A stretch of DNA of 64,000 nt from Microbacterium sp. C5A9 (lineage in GTDB: Bacteria > Actinomycetota > Actinomycetes > Actinomycetales > Microbacteriaceae). Numbering within the stretch: the stretch's first letter is position 1; every line of letters begins with the position of its first letter. Of this stretch, positions 27,130-35,222 are shown in pieces. Made by a program: the position numbers and the translations under genes. Where the stretch lies: NCBI RefSeq assembly GCF_022627955.1, contig NZ_JABXGD010000004.1, positions 124,001 through 188,000 of the forward strand, written 5' to 3'. The notes under the pieces are model-generated. The model was not told the DNA's origin, made no database searches, and worked only from the letters and a program-made list of their open reading frames with translations.

Positions 27130-27245
27130 GCGTGATCCTTCCGTCGCCTGGTACGAGCGTAGAGCGCTTTTGTTAGGGAGGCGAACTGAAACTGATGTCC
27201 GCGCAGCATTCTGCGGGCCTCGCTCGTCGTCGACAGAGTGAGCGC

Positions 27246-27404
27246 ATGTGCGTGTCAGCAGAGATCGTCGCCATCGTCATCGGCGCGGTCGGCATCATCG
27301 TGATCGTGAGTGCCTGCATGATCGCCGGCATCTCGTGGGGCGTCCACCGGTCCCACGCGGACCGCGCCGGCGTCAGCGCAGGACGAGCGCCGCAGCGCCG
27401 ATGA
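27246..27404 (+). CDS. Small single-span membrane protein
   Basis: A 52-aa frame starting [18 protein letters not shown] with one transmembrane helix (residues about 6-30) followed by a basic tail. CAGAGT lies 6 nt before the ATG, consistent with other starts in this window. It overlaps the 3' end of the convergent ROK gene by 32 bp. Support is limited to the helix, the promoter box and codon usage. Confidence 0.4.
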   Translation: MCVSAEIVAIVIGAVGIIVIVSACMIAGISWGVHRSHADRAGVSAGRAPQRR

Positions 27405-28275
27405 GCGGCCCCTCGTCGCCGAGGCCCGAGCGCACGACGCGGGTGCGACGCGAGTACTCGTGCGCGGCGCTCGCAGTGAGGGCCTGCTGCACGAGGTCGA
27501 TGTAGTCGGCCGAGACCCGAGAGAACCCGCCACCGATCGCCACCATGTCGAGGTCGACGAGCGTCGCCGCATCGGCCAGAGCCTCGCCGACAGCCTTCGC
27601 CGACCGCTCGATGGCCGCACGGGCGACCGAGTCACCGGCAGCGGCGTCCCGGGCGAGGTCCTCACCCGTCGCCCCGCTCCAGCCCTGCTGCTGCGCCCAG
27701 GCGGCACTCGCGGGTCCTGAGGCGATCTCCTCGAGCGTGAGACCGCCCTCGCGGCGTACCTGCCCGAGGTGTCCGGCGTTTCCGGTGGCGCCGGGGATGT
27801 ACGCACCGTTGACGACGAATCCTCCCCCGACACCCGTCGAGACGACGATAGAGAGAGAGGAACGGGCCTTCTTGGTCGCACCGAACCAGGACTCGGCGAG
27901 CGCGAGCGCCCCGCCGTCGTGTCCGAAGACGGTGGGCAGCGCACGACCGAGGAGCCCGGAGGCCGTGGTGCGCACCGCATCCGCGAGACCGTACCCGCGG
28001 GCTGCGGGCATGTTCACGGGGAGTATCTGACCGACGTTGCGATCGATCGGGCCGGCACTGCCGATGCCTGCCCCGACGAGCTCGGCATCGTCGGGAAGAC
28101 GCGACAGCGCATGGGAGATCAGTGTCGCGATCGCGTCGTCGAGTGACGCGGGTGTGGCATCCCGGCCCGTCGCCCTGCGGCTGCGGCTTCCCCGCACGAG
28201 CACACCGTGCTCGTCGACGAGCGCGGCCTCCATCTTGGTGCCGCCGACGTCGACGGCCAGCGCGTAGCGGGTCAC
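27373..28275 (-). CDS. ROK-family sugar kinase
   Basis: The 300-aa protein has the ATP-binding motif DVGGTKMEAALVDEHG at the N-terminus, the GAGIGSAGPID segment, the sugar motif FGHDGGALALAE and GVGGGFVVNGAYIPGATGNAGHLG. The Cys-x-Cys zinc motif that usually follows the conserved His in ROK proteins is absent (the sequence reads GHLGQVRREGGLTLEE), so it belongs to the zinc-less subgroup. The substrate may be glucose, N-acetylglucosamine or another hexose. It starts with a GTG that overlaps the pyrE stop (GTGA), so it is translationally coupled to pyrE. Confidence 0.85.
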   Translation of the reverse strand: MTRYALAVDVGGTKMEAALVDEHGVLVRGSRSRRATGRDATPASLDDAIATLISHALSRLPDDAELVGAGIGSAGPIDRNVGQILPVNMPAARGYGLADAVRTTASGLLGRALPTVFGHDGGALALAESWFGATKKARSSLSIVVSTGVGGGFVVNGAYIPGATGNAGHLGQVRREGGLTLEEIASGPASAAWAQQQGWSGATGEDLARDAAAGDSVARAAIERSAKAVGEALADAATLVDLDMVAIGGGFSRVSADYIDLVQQALTASAAHEYSRRTRVVRSGLGDEGPLIGAAALVLR

Positions 28276-28832
28276 TGGGGGTCGAGTCCGAGGTCGTCGA
28301 GGTCGAAGGCGGCGCGCCACTCGAGACCCTCGGCTTCGATCGCGGCCTGAGCCCCGGTCTTGCGGTCGACGATCACGGCGACGGCGACGATCTCGGCGCC
28401 CTCCTTGCGCAGGGCCTCGACGGCCTTGAGTGCGGACTGGCCGGTGGTCGAGGTGTCTTCGAGCACGACGACGCGCTTGCCCTTGACGTCGGCCCCCTCG
28501 ATCTGACGACCGCGGCCGTGGTCCTTCGGCTCCTTGCGGACGACGAAGGCGTCGAGCGGCTTGTCGGCGGCGACCGAGGCGTGCAGCACCGAGTTGGCGA
28601 TCGGGTCGGCGCCGAGCGTCAGGCCTCCGACTGCGACGACGTCGAGGTCGCCGATCAGGTCGAGCATGATGCGGCCGATCGCGGGGGCGGCGCGGTGGTC
28701 GAGGGTGAGCTTGCGCATGTCGACGTAGTACGTCGCCTTCTTGCCGCTCGAAAGGGTGAAGTCTCCGTGGAACACCGCCTCGTCCTTGATCAGGTCGAGG
28801 AGGGTCTGGCGGTCTGCGTCGAGTGCGGTCAC
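28272..28832 (-). CDS. pyrE: Orotate phosphoribosyltransferase
   Basis: Makes orotidine-5'-phosphate from orotate and PRPP in UMP synthesis. The 186-aa product has the PRPP loop VVVLEDTSTTGQSALKAV and the HGDFTLSSGKKATYYVD segment of the family. A TTG seven codons upstream is possible, but the GTG at 28832 is preferred because TACACT lies 7 nt before it in the genome's leaderless pattern. The next gene, a ROK kinase, overlaps the stop codon. Divergent from xth across 37 bp. Confidence 0.92.
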   Translation of the reverse strand: MTALDADRQTLLDLIKDEAVFHGDFTLSSGKKATYYVDMRKLTLDHRAAPAIGRIMLDLIGDLDVVAVGGLTLGADPIANSVLHASVAADKPLDAFVVRKEPKDHGRGRQIEGADVKGKRVVVLEDTSTTGQSALKAVEALRKEGAEIVAVAVIVDRKTGAQAAIEAEGLEWRAAFDLDDLGLDPQ

Positions 28833-28839
28833 GGCATCC

Positions 28840-28863
28840 AGTGTAGGAGGCAAGCCCTAGGCT
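28840..28863. promoter_or_regulatory. Back-to-back -10 boxes of pyrE and xth
   Basis: TACACT (minus strand, 28845-28840) precedes pyrE by 7 nt and TAGGCT (plus strand, 28858-28863) precedes xth by 6 nt. The two start codons are only 37 bp apart. Their upstream promoter halves must overlap each other, so RNA polymerase may not occupy both at once. Confidence 0.6.
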
Positions 28864-28869
28864 TGACGC

Positions 28870-29718
28870 ATGCGCTTGGCCACCTGGAACGTCAACTCCA
28901 TCCGCACCCGCGTCACCCGCACCGTCGAGTTCGCCGTCCGAGAGGACATCGACGTGCTGGCGATGCAGGAGATCAAGTGCAAGCCCGAGCAGTTCCCGTA
29001 CGGGCCTTTCGAAGAGGCCGGATACCACGTCGAGGTGCACGGCCTGAATCAGTGGAACGGCGTCGCGATCGCGAGCCGCCTGCCGATCACCGACGTGCGC
29101 ACCGCGTTCGACGGCATGCCAGGCTTCGCCAAGGGCCATGAGGGTCCGGATGCTCCGCTCGAGGCGCGTGCCCTGGGCGTGGTGGTCGACGGCGTGCGCG
29201 TGTGGAGCCTGTATGTGCCGAACGGCCGCTCGCTCGACGACCCGCACTACACCTACAAGCTCCACTGGCTCGAGGCGCTGAAGACGTCCACGGCTGCCGA
29301 GCTCGCAGCGAACCCCGACCTGCCGCTCGCTCTGGTCGGCGACTTCAACATCATCCCGTTCGACAGGGACAACGGAGACCCCGACATCGTCGAGGGCGTC
29401 TCCACGCACGTCTCCCCGCAGGAGCGTGAGGCGTTCTTCGCGTTCGCCGACGCCGGCGTCACCGACGTCGTGCGCCCGCTGATCCCCGAGGGCTTCACCT
29501 ACTGGGACTACCAGCGGCTGAAGTTCCCGCGCAACGAGGGGGTGCGCATCGACTTCGTCCTCGGCTCCCGCACGCTGGCCGACGCGGTCACCGGTGCATC
29601 CATCCACCGCGATGAGCGCAAGGGCGAGCAGCCCAGCGATCACGTGCCGGTCGTCGTGGAGTTCGATCTCGGCGGCGGCGCTGAAGACGACGACGACCTG
29701 CCGATGATCTTCTCCTGA
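28870..29718 (+). CDS. xth: Exodeoxyribonuclease III / AP endonuclease
   Basis: The 282-aa enzyme incises DNA at abasic sites. It starts MRLATWNVNSIRTR, has the catalytic Glu in MQEIKCKPEQFP, the N-G segment YVPNGR, the Mg2+ site region GDFNIIPFDRD, and ends with the SDHVPVVVEF motif containing the catalytic D-H pair. The ATG has TAGGCT 6 nt upstream. It is followed 5 bp later by a HAD phosphatase gene, probably in one transcript. Confidence 0.94.
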   Translation: MRLATWNVNSIRTRVTRTVEFAVREDIDVLAMQEIKCKPEQFPYGPFEEAGYHVEVHGLNQWNGVAIASRLPITDVRTAFDGMPGFAKGHEGPDAPLEARALGVVVDGVRVWSLYVPNGRSLDDPHYTYKLHWLEALKTSTAAELAANPDLPLALVGDFNIIPFDRDNGDPDIVEGVSTHVSPQEREAFFAFADAGVTDVVRPLIPEGFTYWDYQRLKFPRNEGVRIDFVLGSRTLADAVTGASIHRDERKGEQPSDHVPVVVEFDLGGGAEDDDDLPMIFS

Positions 29719-29723
29719 GCACC

Positions 29724-30548
29724 GTGCCCTTCCGTCTGATCGCGACCGACCTCGACGGCACTCTGCTCACCTCGGCATCCGAGGTCAGCACGCGCACGCG
29801 GGCGGCTCTCGACGCGGCGCGGGCTCGCGGCATCCACGTCGTGCCCGTCACCGCCCGCCAGCCGATCGGCCTGCGGGCGATCGCCGCCGGTGCAGGCTTC
29901 GACGGGTGGGCGCTGTGCAGCAACGGCGCCTACGCGACGCATCTCACCGAGGGGCGGATGCTGTTCGCGGAGGAGCTTCCGGCAGAGACGATCCGCTCGC
30001 TGGCCGAGGCGCTGCGCGCGAGCATCCCGGACCTGCTGTTCGCGAGTGTGCGCGAGGGGGGCGAGACCTTCGTCGCCCAGCACGGATATGCCGAGATCGC
30101 CGACCTGTCCGACCATAAGCGCGACCCGAAGACCATGGGCGGCGTGGCACTCGACGAGGTGGTCGCGGCTCCGAGCCTGAAGTTCGTGATCCGGCATCCC
30201 GAGCTCGCACCGGCGGCGCTCTTCGACGTGCTCCGCGACCTCGACCTGACCGGATTCGAGGCGACCCTCTCGGGCGCCCCGTTCGTCGAGGTCATGGCCG
30301 AGGGCGTCACCAAGGCCTCGGGCCTGGCGCGTCTGTGCGCCCATCTGGGTATCGATCGCCGTGAGGTGATCGCCTTCGGCGACGCGCTCAATGACGTCGA
30401 GATGCTGCGCTGGGCAGGGCACGGCGTCGCGATGGCCGGCGCGGATGACGTCGTGCAGGATGCCGCAGACGAGACCGCCGCCTCGAACGACGACGACGGC
30501 GTCGCGCGGGTCATCGAACGGATGCTCGGCGGCCTCCGAACCGACTAG
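29724..30548 (+). CDS. HAD-IIB phosphatase (Cof-type)
   Basis: The 274-aa protein has HAD motif I D9-L-D11-G-T-L-L, motif II in PVTARQ, a conserved K in VTKASGLARL and motif IV GDALNDVEML. The large C2B cap is characteristic of Cof-type sugar phosphate phosphatases. The substrate is unknown. It starts GTG 5 bp after xth. Its TAG stop overlaps the TAG stop of the convergent RibD-like gene by three bases within CTAG. Confidence 0.87.
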   Translation: MPFRLIATDLDGTLLTSASEVSTRTRAALDAARARGIHVVPVTARQPIGLRAIAAGAGFDGWALCSNGAYATHLTEGRMLFAEELPAETIRSLAEALRASIPDLLFASVREGGETFVAQHGYAEIADLSDHKRDPKTMGGVALDEVVAAPSLKFVIRHPELAPAALFDVLRDLDLTGFEATLSGAPFVEVMAEGVTKASGLARLCAHLGIDRREVIAFGDALNDVEMLRWAGHGVAMAGADDVVQDAADETAASNDDDGVARVIERMLGGLRTD

Positions 30549-31171
30549 TCCTCGAACGTGCCCACGGCCGGCACCCGGTCCGTGCGGCCGTAGCGCACCA
30601 GCATCACTCCCCCGTCATCCGCCACCGGCGGCTCGAGCAGCGTGAGAACCGAGGGCAGCGCCCCGTCGTCGAACACCTTCTTGCCCGCGCCGAGAAGGAT
30701 CGGATAGATCCACAGGTTGAGTTGGTCGAAGAGCCCCTCGGCGAGCAGCGAGTGCACCAGGTCGATGCTGCCGATGACGTGCACCTCGTCGTGCCTCATG
30801 CGCAGATCGGCGATCTCGAACTCGAGATCGGCGCCGACCCGCACGCTGCCCTCCCAGTCGAGGGCGGGAGTCGCATCCCGCGTCGCGACGTACTTCGGCA
30901 CCCGGTTGAAGAGACGCCCGATCTCACCCGACGGACCGTCGGCGTGATGGGGCCAGTATCCGGCGAAGATGTCGTACGTGCGGCGGCCGAGCAGCAGCGC
31001 GTCGAGGTTCTGCATCCCCTTCATGACCTCGGGGCCTACGCCCGATGACGGGTACCCGGCCTGCCAGCCGCTGAAGCGGAAGCCCCCGGAGGTGTCCTCG
31101 TCGGTGCCGCCAGGCCCCTGGGCGACGCCGTCGAGGGTGGTGAAGAGGTCGATCAGGATACGACCGGTCAT
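30545..31171 (-). CDS. RibD C-terminal/dihydrofolate-reductase-fold protein
   Basis: The 208-aa protein belongs to the dihydrofolate reductase family proteins related to the RibD C-terminal domain. It has the N-terminal IDLFTTLDGVAQGPGG, LLLGRRTYDIFAGYWP, and DEVHVIGSIDLVHSLL segments, and a C-terminal LLGAGKKVFDDG motif. It should bind NADPH. The reduced substrate is unknown. It overlaps the VOC-family gene's direction (13 bp gap), so the two are probably co-transcribed. Confidence 0.86.
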   Translation of the reverse strand: MTGRILIDLFTTLDGVAQGPGGTDEDTSGGFRFSGWQAGYPSSGVGPEVMKGMQNLDALLLGRRTYDIFAGYWPHHADGPSGEIGRLFNRVPKYVATRDATPALDWEGSVRVGADLEFEIADLRMRHDEVHVIGSIDLVHSLLAEGLFDQLNLWIYPILLGAGKKVFDDGALPSVLTLLEPPVADDGGVMLVRYGRTDRVPAVGTFED

Positions 31172-31183
31172 CGGATTCCCCGG

Positions 31184-31624
31184 TCAGGCCGGGTCGCCCT
31201 GCTCGGCGAGGAAGGCGTCGGGACCCTGCTCGGCGGCCGCCGGGTCCATGTACATGAACTCGAGCACGTTGCCGTCGGGGTCCTCCAGATCGCGGGAGTA
31301 CATGAAGCCGTAGTCCTGCGGGTCCTTCGGCTCGGTTCCGCCCGCGGCGAGACCCGCGTCGAGCACGGCATCCACCTCGTCGCGCGAGTCGCGGCTGATC
31401 GCGACGAGCACCTGCGCGGCAGTCTTCGGGTCGACGACCGACTTGTCGGTGAACGTGGCGAAGTACTCGCGGGTGAGCACCATGAAGAAGACGTCCTCGC
31501 TCCACACGACGCACGCCGCGTTCTCGTCGGTGAACAGCGGATTGATGTCGCAGCCGAGCGCCGTGTAGAACGCCTTCGAGCGCTCGAGATCGGCGGTGGG
31601 CAGATTGACGAAGACCTTGGTCAC
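31184..31624 (-). CDS. VOC (glyoxalase/dioxygenase-fold) family protein
   Basis: The 146-aa protein contains the VOC fold: VFVNLPTADLERSKAFYTALG at the N-terminus and SRDLEDPDGNVLEFMYMD in the C-terminal half, where the Glu is the usual metal ligand. The substrate is unknown. The GTG at 31624 is supported by AGGAG 7 nt upstream. Together with the RibD-like reductase it forms a two-gene unit of small enzymes that are often found side by side in actinobacteria. Confidence 0.85.
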   Translation of the reverse strand: MTKVFVNLPTADLERSKAFYTALGCDINPLFTDENAACVVWSEDVFFMVLTREYFATFTDKSVVDPKTAAQVLVAISRDSRDEVDAVLDAGLAAGGTEPKDPQDYGFMYSRDLEDPDGNVLEFMYMDPAAAEQGPDAFLAEQGDPA

Positions 31625-31928
31625 GGTGACTCCTCTGTCGATGCTGTCGCAAGCATGCTCGCCAAAGTTCGCCGCCCCGTCAAGGCCCTTCGAGGGTGTC
31701 GGACGTCGGGCGCGTGCGCATCGGCATGAGCACTCCGGCGCCGGCGGTGAACTCACCGATGGGCGGATGCTCGACCGCGAGATCTCCGCCCAACACAGAG
31801 ATCGCCGCCCACCGCGGCGGACGCAGCACGAACCACGGCGCACGAAGCTCGACGCTCGCGGTCTGACGCCCGCACGATCCGTCGTGCGGGGGATGCCGCG
31901 GCGACCCCCGCGCCCCTACGGTGGAGGG
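31625..31928. other. 304-bp intergenic region
   Basis: No supported gene lies here. On the minus side it holds the ribosome site of the VOC gene. On the plus side it ends with TACGGT at 31917-31922, the leaderless promoter of the histidine kinase. The open frames that cross it lack a start signal and read as shadows. It is the only gap longer than 300 bp in the window. Confidence 0.6.
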
Positions 31929-33224
31929 ATGCCCGCCGCGCCTTTCCTCCGCACACCCACCGCCCGCGAGCAGCGCGGCGATCTGGTGCTGGCCGCGGTC
32001 ATGTTCGTGGGCGCGATCCTCAGCGCCGCGCTCTCGACCGTCGCCGAGATCTACGGCGACACGAGGGCCCCGGAGTGGACAGCGCTCGTCTACGCACTCG
32101 CGGTCACCGCGCCCCTCGGATGGCGGCGCCGCTGGCCCGCCGCGGTCGCGATCGCCGTCTGCGCGGCGTACTTCCTCGCCATCACGTTCCAGGTGCCGGA
32201 GATCTACGTCGGCAACATCGCGATGTTCGTGTCGCTGTACACCGTGGGCGCCTGGATGAACAACCGTCGGGCCGCGATGATCGTGCGCGTCGCGATCATC
32301 GTGGGCATGTTCATCTGGCTGCTGATCACGATGTACCACACGGCGATCGATGAGGCCGAGAAGGCCGAGGTCGCCGCAGGCCTCCTCTCGCCCTACCTGG
32401 CGTTCATGCTGATCCAGCTGCTGCTGAACGTGCTCTACTTCGCCGGCGCCTACTACTTCGGCGAGCGCTCGTGGAACGCGGCGCAGGAGCGCGCGGTGCT
32501 CGAGCAGCGCACCGCCGAGCTCGAGCAGCAGCGTGAGGTCACCGCGGCACAGGCGGTGGCTCTCGACCGCGTGCGCATCGCCCGCGAGCTGCACGACGTC
32601 GTCGCCCATCACGTGTCGGTGATGGGCGTGCAGGCGGGTGCGGCGCGGCTCGTGATCGATCAGGACCCGGCGAAGACGACGAGCATCCTGACCGGCATCG
32701 AGGGCTCGGCGCGCGACGCGATCCATGAGCTGCGGCAGCTGCTCGAGACCCTGCGGTCCCCCGGCGGTGAGACGACCGACGCCTCGTCGACCGTGAGCCT
32801 CGATGACATCGCCGACCTCGCGGCGGCCTCGACCGAAGCGGGTCTGCCCACCGACTACGCCGTGATCGGCGACCCGCTGCCGGTGCCCTCGCTCGTCGCC
32901 GTCAACCTCTACCGCATCGCCCAGGAGTCGCTCACCAACGCACGCCGCCACGCAGGCGCCGGAGCGACTGCGGATGTGCGGGTGCGGTACGACGAGCACG
33001 GCGTCGAGGTGGAGATCGTGAACACCGGTCGCACGATCGCGGCCCTCCGTCCCGGGCTCGGCCAGCTCGGCATGCGCGAGCGGGCCGCGGCATCCGGAGG
33101 CACGCTCGAGGTCACACCCCGACCCACGGGCGGTCTGCGCGTGCGCGCGAGGGTGCCGCTCGACGGGTCGACGCCGCGGACGACCCACGACTCCCTGATG
33201 ACCGAGAGCAGCGCCACGCGATGA
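31929..33224 (+). CDS. NarL-family sensor histidine kinase
   Basis: The 431-aa kinase has an N-terminal membrane domain of about five or six helices (residues about 18-180), a coiled-coil linker (YFGERSWNAAQERAVLEQRTAELEQQ) and a HisKA_3 dimerisation domain with phospho-acceptor H222 in RELHDVVAHHVSVMG. The HATPase_c domain follows with NLYRIAQESLTNARRH. It presumably senses a membrane or envelope signal. ATG at 31929 has TACGGT 6 nt upstream. It overlaps the response regulator by 4 bp, giving a matched two-component pair. Confidence 0.9.
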   Translation: MPAAPFLRTPTAREQRGDLVLAAVMFVGAILSAALSTVAEIYGDTRAPEWTALVYALAVTAPLGWRRRWPAAVAIAVCAAYFLAITFQVPEIYVGNIAMFVSLYTVGAWMNNRRAAMIVRVAIIVGMFIWLLITMYHTAIDEAEKAEVAAGLLSPYLAFMLIQLLLNVLYFAGAYYFGERSWNAAQERAVLEQRTAELEQQREVTAAQAVALDRVRIARELHDVVAHHVSVMGVQAGAARLVIDQDPAKTTSILTGIEGSARDAIHELRQLLETLRSPGGETTDASSTVSLDDIADLAAASTEAGLPTDYAVIGDPLPVPSLVAVNLYRIAQESLTNARRHAGAGATADVRVRYDEHGVEVEIVNTGRTIAALRPGLGQLGMRERAAASGGTLEVTPRPTGGLRVRARVPLDGSTPRTTHDSLMTESSATR

Positions 33225-33931
33225 CCGACACCTCCACGCCGATCCGCGTCCTGCTGGTGGACGACCACGCGATGCTCCGCGCGGGCTTCCGCACGATCCT
33301 CGACACCCAGCCCGACATCACGGTCGTGGGCGAGGCCGCCACGGGGGCCGAGGCCGTCGCACAGGCCGCGGCGCTGCATCCCGACGTGATCACGATGGAT
33401 GTGCAGATGCCCGACATGGACGGCATCGAGGCGACCAGACGCATCGTCGCCGACCCCGAGATCTCCGCGGCGATCGCGATCATCACGACGTTCGACCGCG
33501 ACGACTACCTGTACCAGGCGCTGGATGCCGGAGCCAGCGGATTCCTGCTCAAGAACGCCGGTCCCGAAGACCTCCTCGCGGCCGTCCGGGCTCTCGCAGC
33601 GGGCGACGGGATGCTCGCGCCCGAGGTGACCCGTCGGGTGCTCGCACGGTTCGCGACGGCATCCGCTCCGGCATCCGACGCCGAGCCGTCGCGGGTCCCC
33701 GCATCCGCATCCGCGTCCGCACCGGTGGTCACGCTGGCCGAACCGCTGACCGAGCGCGAGGCCGAGGTGCTCGCGCTGCTCGCGGATGCCCGGAGCAACG
33801 CGGAGATCGCGAGTGCGCTGTTCATCGGCGAGGCGACCGTGAAGACGCATGTCTCACGCATCCTGCAGAAGCTCGGCGCCCGCGACCGGGTGCAGGCCGT
33901 CGTGCTCGCGCACCGCATGGGACTCGCCTGA
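33221..33931 (+). CDS. NarL/LuxR-type response regulator
   Basis: The 236-aa regulator has a receiver domain with acidic pocket D14-D15 and phospho-acceptor D60 in ITMDVQMPDMDG, and a C-terminal LuxR-type helix-turn-helix (LTEREAEVLALLADARSNAEIASAL...VKTHVSRILQKLGARDRVQAVV). The linker between them (residues about 145-170) is a low-complexity Ala/Ser/Pro run with repeated GCATCC hexamers in its DNA. Its start overlaps the kinase stop as ATGA. Target genes are not identifiable; the BenE-type transporter 26 bp downstream has its own promoter box. Confidence 0.92.
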   Translation: MTDTSTPIRVLLVDDHAMLRAGFRTILDTQPDITVVGEAATGAEAVAQAAALHPDVITMDVQMPDMDGIEATRRIVADPEISAAIAIITTFDRDDYLYQALDAGASGFLLKNAGPEDLLAAVRALAAGDGMLAPEVTRRVLARFATASAPASDAEPSRVPASASASAPVVTLAEPLTEREAEVLALLADARSNAEIASALFIGEATVKTHVSRILQKLGARDRVQAVVLAHRMGLA

Positions 33932-33956
33932 CCCGGGTCATGGATACCCTCGGAGG

Positions 33957-35153
33957 GTGTCCGCTCCCGCGTCCTCCACTCCCGTGCCCGCCGCTCCGCT
34001 GTCCCGCCCGATCGTGGCGGGCATCGTCACGGCGCTCGTGGGATTCACCAGCTCATTCGCGGTCGTGCTCACGGGCCTCACCGCCGTCGGGGCGTCCTCG
34101 GCGCAGGCGGCCAGCGGTCTGCTCGCGGTCAGCCTCACGATGGGCCTGGCGTGCATCGTGCTGGCATGGCGGTATCGGATGCCGATCACATCCGCCTGGT
34201 CCACGCCCGGCGCCGCGCTGCTCGCCGCGACCGGCGTCGTCGACGGGGGCTGGTCGGCGGCCATCGGAGCGTTCCTCGTCACCGCGGCGCTGATCCTGCT
34301 CACCGCGATCTGGCCGGCTCTCGGCGCGCTGATCGCGCGCATCCCTCCCTCCATCGCGCAGGCCATGCTCGCCGGCGTGCTGCTGCCGCTGTGCCTCGCG
34401 CCCATCACCGGTCTCGTGACGAACCCCTGGGGCGTCGTCCCCGTCGTGCTCACCTGGCTGGTCTTCGCCCGTCTCGCGCCGCGCTGGGCCGTGCCGCTGG
34501 CGTTCGTCGCCGCCGCGATCGTCGTCGCGGTCTCCCTGCTGCAGGCGGGAGCGCCGGTGGATGCCGGTCTGCTGCTCCCCCGGGCCGAGTTCACCGCCCC
34601 GACGTTCACCGTCGGCGCGCTCGTCGGCATCGCGCTGCCGCTCTTCATCGTCACCATGGCCTCGCAGAACGTGCCGGGAATCGCCATCATGCGCAGTTTC
34701 GGCTACGAGGTGCCGTGGCGTCCCGCGATGCTCGTCACGGGGATCGGCACCGCCGCGGGCGCGACCGCCGGCGGCCACGCGATCAATCTCGCCGCGATCA
34801 GCGCTGCGCTCGCGGCATCTCCCGACGCCGACCCCGATCCGGCGCGCCGCTGGGTCGCCGGCGTCTCGACAGGGGTCTCGTACCTCGTGCTCGGCGGCTT
34901 CTCGGCGGCGTTCGCGGCTCTCGTGCTGCTCGCGCCCGACGCCGTGATCCCCGCCGTCGCAGGCCTCGCGCTGTTCGCCGCGTTCGGGTCGTCGGTGCAG
35001 CAGGCCATCGACGACCCGGGCGAGCGGATCCCCGCGGTCGTGACATTCCTGGTGGCGGCATCCGGCGTCTCGCTGCTCGGAGTGAGCGCCGCGTTCTGGG
35101 CGCTCGTGGCGGGGCTGCTCGTGCGCACGGTGCTGCACGCGGGGCGGCGCTGA
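33957..35153 (+). CDS. BenE-family benzoate/H+ symporter
   Basis: The 398-aa protein has about 12 membrane helices and BenE family segments, including FTSSFAVVLTGLTAVGAS, PITSAWSTPGAALLA and PLFIVTMASQNVPGIAIMRSFGY. BenE transporters import benzoate or related aromatic acids; specificity here is uncertain because no benzoate catabolic genes are nearby. GTG at 33957 has TACCCT exactly 6 nt upstream. Confidence 0.86.
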   Translation: MSAPASSTPVPAAPLSRPIVAGIVTALVGFTSSFAVVLTGLTAVGASSAQAASGLLAVSLTMGLACIVLAWRYRMPITSAWSTPGAALLAATGVVDGGWSAAIGAFLVTAALILLTAIWPALGALIARIPPSIAQAMLAGVLLPLCLAPITGLVTNPWGVVPVVLTWLVFARLAPRWAVPLAFVAAAIVVAVSLLQAGAPVDAGLLLPRAEFTAPTFTVGALVGIALPLFIVTMASQNVPGIAIMRSFGYEVPWRPAMLVTGIGTAAGATAGGHAINLAAISAALAASPDADPDPARRWVAGVSTGVSYLVLGGFSAAFAALVLLAPDAVIPAVAGLALFAAFGSSVQQAIDDPGERIPAVVTFLVAASGVSLLGVSAAFWALVAGLLVRTVLHAGRR

Positions 35154-35222
35154 CCCGGCATCCGCTGCGGTGGGGCTGAGCGCCTCTTCGGCTCCGCCCC
35201 CTTCGGCGGTTAGCGTGGACGC

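Noticed and set aside
31625..31928. Possible small gene in the 304-bp gap
   Set aside because: Crossing open frames have no ribosome site or promoter box and end in Arg-rich shadow sequence.
33957..35153. Benzoate degradation locus
   Set aside because: Only a BenE-type transporter is present; no dioxygenase or ring-cleavage genes are nearby.
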